From Lindgomyces ingoldianus (taxonomy: Eukaryota; Ascomycota; Dothideomycetes; Pleosporales; Lindgomycetaceae), in NCBI RefSeq assembly GCF_010093535.1, contig NW_022985178.1:733724-797723 (forward strand): 64,000 nucleotides of DNA. Direction: 5' to 3'. The notes beneath the pieces are model-generated. The model saw only the letters and a list, made by a program, of their open reading frames with translations. It searched no databases and was not told where the DNA came from. Below, in pieces: positions 31,919 through 41,460 of this stretch (within the stretch, counting starts at the first letter, position 1; every line of letters starts with the position of its first letter). A program made the position numbers and the translations under genes.

Positions 31919-33530
31919 GAAGATTGACTTAGGATTAATTGCGAGGGTAGGAGGGTGGGACGGTTTGAGGGCGTGCTTTTAGAATGATAGGTGTAATATG
32001 GGTGTAGACGAACACGGTATGGTGTTTTGATGAGGCTTGATTTTCTCGCTATATTAGATCACCTCTCGGATTTGGATGTTCTCTTTCATTTCTTTGACGA
32101 AATCTTCGCAAAGTCCCGCTTTCTTCACTAAGTAGGGCTTAAACATGACGATTAAAGACATTTAGGGTAAGCACTCAACATTGATTTTCGACCATATTCA
32201 ACTAGCGTAGACGCTGTCGCTCCTCTAATACTAGGTTGAGTGCCTTTCCTGATGTAACGACAGAGTTGGAATATAAGAAAGTATATAGTACGCCCTGGGC
32301 ACGAGATGCACGAAAATATAGTTATTTGTCCAAGAAGGAAAGTCGAGTTCATGCGCGAGTTTGCGATTCCAAGCGAACTTTGGGTACCAATACATTTGCA
32401 GAGTCTGAAATCTGACAGGCGGCATTTGAATTGCATTACAATGGAGCGAGTCTTAATACACCACATATCGCATGACGTCTCCGAATCTCTACCCTGCAGA
32501 TCTAATATCGTGGCAAGGTACCGACAGGTCCGGGAGTTTTAAGGGCCTCAATTATCTACGGCGTAAATATTCACTGAGCATATGATACCGTGTGCACGAC
32601 CTTGAATCAAGCATATCCGCAGCTTAATAATCTCCAGCCAGCCGCCTTGGAAACGAAAGTGTAGGGGGAAGGGAATTCGATCGTCGGCTGGCCTAGGTAT
32701 CTTACATCATGGATACCTCGTGCGTTCCTTGTTCCATCTCGTCCCATCTCGTTGCGTCTTGGGACTCAAGTCTTGGCTATGGCGGAGTACATTGCAGCGC
32801 AGGGTTTACGTTGAATGAAGATGCAGATGCAGATGGAGAGGAATTGTGAAAGGGTAGTCTGCATTTCTCTTGGGAAGGTAGAAGATTATGGAAGGTACTT
32901 ACTGTACAGAAGTTCTGGTACTCTCCAAACGAGAGAAGAGGAAGGCTTGATTTCAAGTTAAATAAAAGACCACTAAGGTCTCTAGGGTTGGTTTAGTCCG
33001 CCATAGTGAGTTTAGTGGAGAGCGCCGATCATCATCACGATGTAAATACAAGTTCTAACAGCCTGTGACTCGTGCAAGGATGCCGGTGGAACGATACCTC
33101 TTTGTTCGCATTTTCTCACGCTCTGTGATATTGGTAGTGTTGGATGTTGTGATTAACAACTGCCAGTCGCAATTTGGCTTTGCAAATACAGGGCCTGCTC
33201 TGAGCAGACTGATAGCGTCTGATGGGCCATGGTATGTGCGCCGAACCAACGTGAAGCTTCTAGAAACAATACATCTGTTTATATAAGGCTTTCTATACAA
33301 TCACAGGTGTTCTCCCCAACACAGTCAGCCACTACGATGCTTAAAAAACCTTACTGTTAACTCACCTACAAGGAACGCATTCAAATCTAGATCCTTAGTG
33401 AGCTTAGATAGACACAAAAAGCTATCGCGCGGTACACTAGCGTACCATAGAGCACAATATCTATATGCCTTTGATCTCCAGCAACGCCTACGAAACCTTC
33501 GGGTAGGATGCTTTGCTAGATACCCCTATT
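31919..33530. other. Gene-free spacer at the edge of the decaying region
   Basis: About 1.6 kb without supported coding sequence. A short (GATGCA)3 run lies at about 32818-32838. The stretch after 33300 has scattered TAA/TAG and lower GC, as if mutated, and leads into the first pseudogene. Confidence 0.45.
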
Positions 33531-33625
33531 TGACACCTTCTCTACCATGTAATATAGTAACCCTCCAATAGTTCCTAAAGCGGTTAAGCAAAACCGCTTC
33601 AGATAATCTTAATGTGACGAAAGGC

Positions 33626-34039
33626 CTCAAAGCCAAAATCAAAGCCGCCATTGCCCTCCTTACAGGGCGAATATAAGGCCTCCAAATAGGGATCCAAGCC
33701 ATTCTCGATGCAAGCTCAGAGAGAAAAGAGCTCGGCAAGGCCGATGCTCGCAGCTAGCTCACAGAGACCTAGCAATCAGAGGTTCTGGATGCCATTAAGC
33801 GGCAAACCGTTGCGCTCAGTCACTGCTATCAGGCTTGCATGGCGGCAATCAAAGACACAACGAAGGGAACAGGACATGACTACAAGTACGTGAAGGTTCC
33901 CAAGCAAGCGAGGCTACTAATAGGCGACTTAGGTAGTATAAAGGGAGGTACGTTGCATACCTACAGTAATATTGAGGTCAATAGAGGATAGATAGTGGTT
34001 GGGAATACAGCCCGCGAATTTGCGAAGGATTTCTTTAAA
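33626..34039 (+). pseudogene. Relic of a fungal cell-death-type N-terminal-domain protein, broken by nonsense codons
   Basis: One plus-strand frame reads continuously from about 33626 to a TGA at 34039 with no frameshift. It is interrupted by four in-frame stops (TAA/TAG) placed where Gln codons (CAA/CAG) would suit, all explicable by C-to-T change. Readable parts are LKAKIKAAIALLTGRI, ILDASSERKELGKADARS, EVLDAIKRQTVALSHCYQAC and a C-terminal YKYVKVPKQARLLIGD ... EFAKDFFK. The layout (helical domain, then a Gly-rich beta motif, ending in DFFK) resembles the helical N-terminal proteins associated with fungal STAND/NLR genes; I cannot name the family with certainty. The 5' end is unclear; the same frame continues upstream to about 33530 with one more stop. 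Confidence 0.55.
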
Positions 34040-34190
34040 TGAGCCAAGACTTCATGTCGGTGAGCGGATTGTTGGTTCAATAGCAACTGAGCTCTTATTC
34101 TTTGTAGTAGGAACCGACTACAACAGAGTACCTGCACGCTAAACGTACATGTCACATATAATCCACGCTCACGGCGACTGGATGCTGGAT

Positions 34191-34988
34191 TTACTTGTCT
34201 GCCTCCTGCCTGCCATCGTACATCGTCTTCCCCTTGAAATTCCCGATCGTGTGCCCAAAATGGGCGAAGGCATGGCCGCCAGCTTTGATACCGGTGAACG
34301 TAGCACCCGCCGAAGACTCCCCCGGCGCAAGGTTATGGCCAAAATGGCCGACAAAATTGTCCTGAACTTCAATGTCGGAAAACAAGTCACCGCCCCAACG
34401 GAGTAATTCGCCGAATTTCGGGTCTACGGCCATGGCACTCCCCTTAAGGAGGTTGATATCCTGCTCACAAGCTCGGTGGTGCTTCTTGAACGCCTCTGAA
34501 TCTGCGGACCGCAACTGATGGAGCTTTTTTTGAAGCCCAGCAACCTCCAGCTGGTCAACTAGGCCTTTGACAGCCATCAAGGTCGGCCTAGAGATTGCTC
34601 TCTTGGGTCGGCCCTCGGTAGATGATGTCTGATGAGATGGCCCTCGATGTGCCCCAGCAGCATCCTGCAATGTTTGAATAAGCCAGTGGTCTTCGGCGTT
34701 CGTCAACCCAGCCGAAAGCGGCATTTCTGCTCCCAGTCCAAGGGTATTCTGGATGAAGCTCAAGAATGAGTCAAATAGGCTCGCATCTGCACCCTCAGGC
34801 GTTTCCGAAGCCCCGGCTAGCTGGACGATAGCGTCCCGCCAGCGGCAAAGGCGCAATTTCAAGATCTCGAGCTGAAGCGTTTCCTCGATATTCTCGCTGG
34901 GTTTGATGTTTTCAAAAGAATCAATAATATCATGAAACTTATCTGTCAAGTCAAGAGAGCCGACTTTCAGCCGAAAGATTGCTGCCAT
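34191..34988 (-). CDS. HeLo-like (HET-s type) cell-death protein with a C-terminal duplicated amyloid-like motif
   Basis: An uninterrupted 265-residue frame. The N-terminal part (SLDLTDKFHDIIDSFENIK, then EILKLRLCRWRDAIVQL) has the helix pattern of the fungal HeLo / prion-inhibition-and-propagation domain, the membrane-targeting death effector of HET-S-type proteins. A Lys/Arg-rich middle (GRPKRAISRPTLMAVKGLV, KKLHQLRSADSEAFKKHHRA) follows. The last 63 residues carry two pseudo-repeats 28 residues apart: FSDIEVQDNFVGHFGH (203-218) and FTGIKAGGHAFAHFGH (231-246). They resemble HET-s-related amyloid repeats in length, spacing and Gly/hydrophobic pattern. I start at the first ATG. The first helix seems short for the family, so a small 5' exon or N-terminal truncation is possible. 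Divergent from the broken NLR at 35166, which carries the same motif. Confidence 0.62.
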   Translation of the reverse strand: MAAIFRLKVGSLDLTDKFHDIIDSFENIKPSENIEETLQLEILKLRLCRWRDAIVQLAGASETPEGADASLFDSFLSFIQNTLGLGAEMPLSAGLTNAEDHWLIQTLQDAAGAHRGPSHQTSSTEGRPKRAISRPTLMAVKGLVDQLEVAGLQKKLHQLRSADSEAFKKHHRACEQDINLLKGSAMAVDPKFGELLRWGGDLFSDIEVQDNFVGHFGHNLAPGESSAGATFTGIKAGGHAFAHFGHTIGNFKGKTMYDGRQEADK

Positions 34989-35165
34989 CTTCTGCACTAG
35001 GTCGGGCAAGGGGGGATCGACGATTGTAGCGCTGTTACACTTAGCTTTCGAGGTTTGGGATATTACAAGACTGCCTTACTTGACTGAACTGTCAAAGTGG
35101 GGTCATCGGTCTTGGCATTACGGCTAAGCTAAGCTGGGTTACGATAGGCCCAGATCACTATCCCC

Positions 35166-35513
35166 ATGTCCTCCTACTTTAAGGCGCTGGGCTGTGGGAG
35201 GGACAACGAACGTCCGGCCGGGCGTAACTTTCGTGACGTCCACATCGACGGATATGCCAACGTCCACCTAGGAGACGAAAACATATACCATGTTGGTAAG
35301 GGGGCCAAAAGACCGGATCCGAGAAGGCACTCATCTGGAATCCAGGACTGGATAATCCCCTCAGTCGCTTACCATATGCTTCAGACGTGCCGTTCAATTC
35401 GTACCGGTTCGATATGGGTTCTGGCAGATACCAGATGCGGAGCACCAGGACTTTGCACTTCACGACATATCGCCGTCGACTATCAACTACGACATTGCTG
35501 ACGCTTGGTGGAT
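35166..35513 (+). pseudogene. NLR pseudogene: amyloid-like N-terminal motif, NACHT core deleted
   Basis: Starts 157 bp from the divergent HeLo-like ORF. The first frame reads MSSYFKALGCG and then FRDVHIDGYANVHLGD, the motif also seen twice in the HeLo-like protein. After one frameshift comes NPLSRLPYASDVPFNSY, which resembles the linker that precedes Walker A in many fungal NACHT proteins. After a further change of frame near 35395 comes RYGFWQIPDAEHQDF, then ALHDISPSTINYDIADAW, which resembles the segment downstream of Walker B. Neither Walker motif is present, so the ATPase core (usually well over 100 residues) appears deleted between two nearly adjacent pieces. A TAG at 35511-35513 ends the readable part. 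The downstream 400 bp may hold further remnants. The family assignment rests on my recognition of these linkers. Confidence 0.5.
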
Positions 35514-36771
35514 CCTCTAGAGGGTATAGCTCGTGAGACAAGAATAAGCTATATACGTCCGGGCTGCAGTAATTGGTCACATGACTATCGACATTTAGCA
35601 TCTCCTGGCCTCCGGAGCCACACTTGGCCACAACGGCGGCAGATTGTCTGATAAGGCCCCGCTGCACCCTCCACATTCGAGCATGCCGGGAGTCGTTAGT
35701 CTTTCAATCATCTCGCCACTTGGGCAAGTCCGGATGTGTCGCAATGTTGGCAACATGCATCCGCTATTGGAAGGAGTGGATTACGCCTTGTTTCACAGCG
35801 GCTTTGTCGCTTGTCTAGGCCAGGGCCCTAAACTAGCGTCGGGGTTCAAATATTTGGCGTACATAGGGCAATTCAGGAGGGTGGTTAGACAGAACTGTTG
35901 GGGGCGAACTGTGCCTCTCAGAAGTAACATCGTAAAAGTTCTCTAACCTGCGCTTTAAGCGTATAATGTTCAAAACACAGCATGTTTGCAAGAATTGTGA
36001 TCCTATAGGGTATGACTATTTGGTGGTCGGGGGTGGGACCGTTGGCTGCGTAATCGCCTCTCGCCTTTCCCATGCTAGCCACCGCGTAGCTCTCTTCGAG
36101 ACGGGCCAGTGAACCATTCAACAGAGATCATGAGCTCTTCAGGTGCGCCATTTCTGCACGGCACTCCTGCCGAGTACAATTACAAGAGCGCTCCACAAGC
36201 TGCGCTCGATAATCGCGAAGTCCCAAATTATGGCGGCAAACTCCTCTCTGGATCTAGTGGAGTCAATTACGGTCTGTGGACTCGTGGTCACTCGTCTGAT
36301 TACGACGCTTGGGCCAAACACGTGGGGGACGAACGACGGAGCTATGCTAACTTGCTCAAGTACTTCAAGAAGACGGAGAACTACCAGTGTTCGAACGTTG
36401 GCAGTGAAGTACACGGAGTTGATGAGCCTATTTCTGTGATTCATGGCACCAAAGAATATCCTCTAAGGATGGAAATCTTGAATGCACTCCAACAACGTGG
36501 CCTTAGTCAAGCCCGACGGAACCAGCGGAGACCCGTTTGAGATAAGTGAATTTACCTAGAATTGGAAGACCAACTAAAGGGAACCTTCTGGCTTGGCCTA
36601 CGATCTCTCTAAAACGGAAGTGTTTACCAGCACCACTGTTGCACGCATTGACATCAATACCCACACCAAAATCGCGACGGGAGTCACTCTGTAGAATAGC
36701 CAGTCTATCAAAGCACACAAGGAGATTATCCTTATCTGCGGTGCGATCAGAACCCCACAAGTTCTTATGCT

Positions 36772-36779
36772 GTCGGGTA
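36772..36779. repeat. Left target-site duplication of the hAT-type element
   Basis: GTCGGGTA, identical to 37971-37978. The 8-bp length is diagnostic of hAT transposition. Joining the flanks through a single copy restores the GMC signature reading LSGIGPG. Confidence 0.93.
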
Positions 36780-37970
36780 CAGCGCTTCCAACCGTACGTA
36801 CTACGACTCAGAAAAGTGAATAGTTACGGTCACGTGAGCCGTACAAACGTAAGAGGACTGTCAATCGTAACGTACGACTGAGAGAGGTCCCCTTACGGTC
36901 CGTAATACGTCTCAGAAAGTCGATTTTTCCTAGTAATATAGGACCTGATTAGACATCCATGGGCAAGCGTTGGGAGGGCGTTTAAGGGGGCGTTTTTAAG
37001 TAACAATTAGTGAAAACTCTGTTGTGTACAATAAGCAAGAACGCGTTAGAGAGGGGGGGGGCTAGGGTATTAGATCCTATGCAAACAGTTAAATTTTTGC
37101 CCTTAATATTATACTTAAGTTATAATTTGCTATTCTCTCTTACTAGTAATTGCTTATACAAAAGGCAGCAGAAAACCTAAGAGTTATAGCAATATTATAA
37201 CTCTTATTAGGAGGACTTTACTATAGCTAAGGATAACAGCCCCTTGTTTACAGATCCTCTCACATAGGAAATAAAAGTAGGATGTTTCTCCTACCCTACG
37301 CTCTTTAAAATCGCCCTTGATTTCCTCTCTATCCCGTGTATGTTCTGTGACTGCGAGAGAGCCTTCTCTAGTAGGAGAAGGACTTGCCACCTTAACAGGA
37401 ACCGCCTCTCTAGAGAGACAATTAAGGCTCTTTAATTGCAGAAGAACTAGCTCTGCTAGAGGGCAATTTACTCTAAGCTCTTAGCTCTCTCAGATTGTCC
37501 GTACGCAGCAGCAGCGTCACAGCCTAGATACGAGCTATCGCGCACGAGCAGGATCACGTATCTATGTCACATGATGCTCGTGCGCGAACCTCTGTGCGCG
37601 AACATCTAGATATTCCCCTTTTCCTCCGTACAAAGGAAAAGACAGAGCAATAGAACCAGAAACATGTTGCCCCCACCCTACCTACTTCGTACGCTGTGCA
37701 CACCGTACACTACTCTTACTCTTGCTACTTAAGTGCTCATACCATAAGCAGCTAGCTAAAAGAGCCCATTTAACACAGATTATATTTGTTCCAGCGTTAC
37801 GTCGTAACTTCTGCCAAGTTGTTAAGCCGTACAAGGATTCTTAATCGTTACGGTTGAGACTTGTAAGTGGTCCTCATGTCAATCGTATAGTAGAAACGTA
37901 CTAAGAAAGTCAGACGTAACGTCCCGGATTTGGTCGAGTCGAATCGTATTACGTACGGTTGGAAGCGCTG
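36780..37970. mobile_element. Non-autonomous hAT-type DNA transposon (1191 bp)
   Basis: Perfect 21-bp terminal inverted repeats (outer 20 bases CAGCGCTTCCAACCGTACGT) at 36780-36800 and 37950-37970 are flanked by a perfect 8-bp direct repeat GTCGGGTA. CAGNG-type ends plus an 8-bp duplication indicate the hAT superfamily. Inside, subterminal CGTAC/GTACG/ACGTAA words recur many times near both ends (36790-36920 and 37800-37950), as in transposase-binding regions. No transposase-length frame exists, so it needed a transposase from elsewhere. It is inserted in the GMC pseudogene. Confidence 0.92.
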
Positions 37971-37978
37971 GTCGGGTA
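37971..37978. repeat. Right target-site duplication of the hAT-type element
   Basis: GTCGGGTA, an exact copy of 36772-36779. Confidence 0.93.
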
Positions 37979-38829
37979 TCGGGCCGGGGGAGCAACTTCT
38001 TTGGGAATAAATAACATTGGCGATCTTCCCGTCGGCAAGAATTTACATGATCACGTCTCTGGGTCCCTGTTCTTGAAGCTCCGCAATCTGGAAAAAGGAC
38101 TTGCGATCGGGTCACCCCTTTTCAACAAGTCGGAGTACTTCACGTCAACTGCAGTGGATTGGATCTCTACCATCACTATCCCCAATGATCTAATATCCGC
38201 CGCCGCCGCCGACGGAACTGGTCTCGATGAGCTGTTTGACCCAGGTCCTCGAGCGCATATTGAGTTCTTGACAGTTTACGCGCCTATTGCTGGTGGCGGT
38301 ACAGAATACCGACTCCCATTCGATGGAACCCATATATCCACACCCACTCTCCTACTACTCCCTACTAGCCGTGGACAAGTCACTCTTGCTTCCATGAATG
38401 CTACAGATGATCCAATCATCGACCCGGGGTATCTAAGTACTGAGGTCGATCGCGTCCTTTTGCGCGAAGTTTACGTGCGACGATACGAGCAATGGGAACC
38501 CCACAAGGGCAGGGCGTGGTTGGAGGGGGAAGCCCTCCACCGAGTTTTCCGCAACTCACAAGTGCGAGCATGGACGAGGAGATTGATGCTCGCCTTGCTC
38601 TTATAGGCTCTAGATTCTATCAAAATGCCGGCACAGCAGCCATGGCACTATTGTGGACACCGAATGTAATGTTAAAGTCATCAGACGTTTGAGAGTTAGC
38701 GATATAAGCATTTTGCCTCTACCTATAGCGTCACACTACCAGACGGCAATGTATGTTATCGCAGAGGCGACGGCAGCCATGATCTTGGAGGACGAGGTCC
38801 CCAGGGCGTAGTGTAACTATGTATGCCAT

Positions 38830-39410
38830 ATGCCTGTGTATGGGTTGAATACGCTTTCATAGCTCAAGAGCTCAGGCCACTGGGATTCCAATTTCGAATA
38901 CAAATGCAATTTTTGTAGTTGAAGGAAGTTGAAAGTTATTGGTTGAAAGAGGAAGAGATCAGCTGAGTCCATCTATACACACTAACGCTGGCGTAAGGCC
39001 AAGTGGCCTATTTTAGCCTCTACTAGCGCTTACTATCGCAAGGTTAGAGCTGATAGATGATAGAGGGCTTGGAGTTGCGAGTCGTCAATCAGGTGGGAAC
39101 TAAACTAGTGGATTAAGCAGAGGTATCAGGTCTTTGGAGCTTATAGAGACTAGAAGCTAACTATATAGTAAAGAACCAAAGAACGCTAGTCTTAATAAGA
39201 AAATCACTAGCACTAGAAGAGTAACTACTGCTGCTGCTTTAAATAATAATTTTACTAGAACCCTAGACGTTGCTACCCTCTTTAATAGGCTATATTCTAA
39301 TATAGACAAAGACGTCTAGAAGCTAAGAGAGTCTATATAGGATAATAACCACCTTAGCTAGAAAGCCTATTACAACCTAGATACGCAATCTATCTTAGCA
39401 TTATACAACA
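38830..39410. other. Mutated low-GC stretch, probably transposon remnant
   Basis: A gradual drop in GC, many TAA/TAG, and runs of AATAATAA-like sequence. The plus strand reads fragments such as KRLYSNIDKDV between stops. It looks like a decayed mobile sequence, but I cannot identify it. Confidence 0.35.
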
Positions 39411-39425
39411 GAGCTGTAAGCCGAG

Positions 39426-39605
39426 ATGGCCCTTACACACGACGGGTATATATATTGTTCTGTACGCACATCGACTGTTGATTGATTATTCGCATCTTTT
39501 GATTGTATTGGCGGAGCGGTACAGAGCCCCGTCCGTACATAATAATCAACCAACAGTTGATTCGCGTGCAGAATAGTATATATACCCATCGCGCGTAGGG
39601 ACCCT
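39426..39605. repeat. Imperfect inverted repeat (foldback / MITE-like), about 65-bp arms
   Basis: The left arm 39426-39490 and right arm 39541-39605 are inverted copies sharing CACGACGGGTATATATA / GCGCGATGGGTATATATA and TCGACTGTTGATTGATTATT / TCAACTGTTGGTTGATTATT. The differences are mostly transitions. The 50-bp loop is GC-richer. The element abuts the point where ADE4 similarity stops (39614), so it may have truncated that relic. No clear target duplication is seen. Confidence 0.7.
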
Positions 39606-39611
39606 CTCAGC

Positions 39612-40715
39612 TATATGTCAGGGGCATAACTCAATTGCGGGTAGACTTGGCGAAAGATGGGTGATCCTCCTTTAGGGATAATCGCAGCCTGACCAGGCTT
39701 GATGTCCTCAATTGCAGTAAAACCCAGCTGATCCAAAGTTACAGACTCAAACGCAAGCATGTAATCCCAACCTTTTCCATCCTGGTTAGGTCGTGAACCA
39801 ATAACGAGAGGCCGAATGTTGTTGTGATCTCTAGCTCCGAAGATTGCATATCCGGCCACCATTCCGCAAAAGGCGAAACCACCAATAGTGATCTTATACC
39901 TAATGGTCCAATTTGAGTCTTGCCCGACAAAAGTAGTTTGGGAAGAAGGACGATATAACATAAATCCATAGCTGAGAAGATTCTACCTATATGTTTCGAA
40001 GCCCTGTGAAAAGATCCTCCGCATCTACAAGCCTTTTATCCGTCTGGGGCAGTTGAGAGGCAAAGACCTGGAGCATGATCTCCGAGTCGCTGTCTGTGTT
40101 TATATGGCGATGAGCTTTAATATCCAGGTACTCCTTAAGCTTTTCGGTATCGAGAAGGTTCCTAAATAATAGCTGGATTAGTGATAGATGACCGAAACTA
40201 AGCAGTTCTTAGAACCCACCCGTTGTGCGAGAATAAGAGGCCATAGGGTCTAATCGTCTATCAGGATTGACTTCACTTCAATTTACCTATTAAAAAGAGT
40301 CAAAGCTCACGAGCTGACATAGAAAGGCTGACATTTAGCGTTCGGTGAAGTCCTGGCTGTGGATATCGGAGATGACCAAGGCCCATAAATCCAGGGAGCT
40401 CGAGGATGAGTACGCCATCGCGGAAGACCTTCGAAGCCAGGCCTCTACCCCTGCAAGAGTAGATTCGACCTGAACTGTGGGACGTCGCAATACCACAGGC
40501 ATCCTACAAGGTATTAGTTGGTTCATAGTCATGCCAGAGAGCAAGTGCCTGGAGGTTCGGAATAGTTTTAACAACGGTCCTAGCCAATGGGTAGTACCTA
40601 TTAAAAGCGAGAGTGAAGAAAAAAATCAGCTGAATTACCTGGCCACGATGTTGTAGTGCGTAGAGGGCCTCATGCAAATCGACACCGCCTTGATCGCATT
40701 CTACATTCCCGGAGA
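39612..40715 (-). pseudogene. Relic of an amidophosphoribosyltransferase (PRPP amidotransferase, ADE4) paralogue
   Basis: On the minus strand, recognisable ADE4 blocks occur in the right order. DLHEALYALQHRGQ (about 40635) is followed by a GTAATT donor. Then come DACGIATSHSSGRIYSC, LASKVFRDG, LPGFMGLGHLRYP, LKEYLDIKAHRHINTDSDSE and VFASQLPQTDKRLVDAEDLF. A later block reads GYAIFGARDHNNIRPLVIGS, MLAFESVTLDQLGFTAIEDI, IIPKGG and QVYPQLSYAPDI. These are the glutaminase and N-terminal transferase parts of the first enzyme of purine synthesis. The start with the nucleophile Cys, several joints and the whole C-terminal half (PRPP-binding loop) are missing, so it is dead. The true ADE4 must lie elsewhere. 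Confidence 0.82.
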
Positions 40716-40859
40716 TATCTATCTATCTATCTCCCGATGCTCTAAGCTTGAATTGTAGAGTAGCGATAGCTAAGCCCCCCGAATAGGATCTAACCTTCAA
40801 GTAAGAATCAAGTCACGAGGCTAATCTAGTCTTTAGAAGGGACTTACTGAAGAGACTAA

Positions 40860-41452
40860 AAAACACAAGCCACTCCGCCAACCTCTGGAGTTTAAACTAA
40901 TAGAGAAAAGCAGAGCCATAAAGGGGCTACCTATTATTGTCCCAGTCATCTCTAAACCCGTGACTGTAGCAAATATCCGAGCGTTATGGTCTTTGTTAAC
41001 AAATGAGATCATAAGCCTTGCAAAGCTGGTTCGAAGCCCTGCCCTACTGCTATAATTAGGATACCGAAGGATATTATCCGTCGTGATAGATGCTAAATGG
41101 CTACTAAGTACTCCTACCTATGACTGGAATCAGAGTACTGCATGCTTCTGCAATGAATAGGTACCATAGCGTTAGAATTACTAGGCTTGCTCTGATAATC
41201 CTAATATGTAATTGCTGTGGTAGGACCCTTATTGACCTTAAGAAGGTTGGATGTTGATTTTGGGAGCGCCAACGAGGTGGTGAGGAATGATCTGCCGGAT
41301 CTCATGACCAAAAGCCAAGCAGTCTCGCTGAGCTCTGAATCAAGCACTTTTGAAATGTGCTGAGTGATGAAAGTGGTGCTGGAGAGCGCTATTGCTCTCA
41401 AGAAGAAAAACATAAAACACATCAATACAACACTCTTCCGATGCACCAACAC
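40860..41452 (-). pseudogene. Relic of an MFS transporter
   Basis: Minus-strand pieces in at least two frames read FFFLRAIALSSTTFITQHIS, LSETAWLLVMRSGRSFLTTS, AVGQGFEPALQGL, then HNARIFATVTGLEMTGTIIG and SPFMALLFSISLNSRGWRSG. The alternation of hydrophobic helices with these loops is that of the C-terminal half of a fungal major facilitator. Stops and frameshifts lie between the pieces. The N-terminal half may lie at 41.6-42.5 kb but is not recognisable. It lies just upstream of the ADE4 relic in the same orientation. Confidence 0.6.
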
Positions 41453-41460
41453 CAGCCTTT

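Larger units (their letters stand above)
35966..38811 (+). pseudogene. GMC (glucose-methanol-choline) oxidoreductase pseudogene split by a transposon
   Basis: FAD-dependent GMC oxidoreductase remains, about 549 codons once the insertion is removed. The Rossmann motif YDYLVVGGGTVGCVIASRL (from 36005) is followed by ALFETG and then a frameshift near 36107. NYGGKLLSGSSGVNYGLWTRG, EVFTSTTVARIDI and CGAIRTPQVLMLSG follow, the last being the second GMC signature, cut in mid-motif by the element at 36780-37970. After it come DLPVGKNLHDHV, DDPIIDPGYLSTEVD and, near the end, NAGTAAM and LPLPIASHYQTAMYVIAEA with the catalytic-region His. At least four frameshifts and two internal stops make it non-functional. 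The similarity ends at a TAG at 38809-38811. Confidence 0.85.

Noticed and set aside
35510..35525. GGATCCTCTAGAG resembles a cloning-vector polylinker
   Set aside because: The match ends after 13 bases, flanks are not vector sequence and no other vector sites adjoin; taken as coincidence.
41001..41060. tRNA-like GGTTCGAAGCC segment
   Set aside because: The stretch lies inside the MFS relic on the other strand, and no A-box or clover-leaf pairing can be drawn around it.
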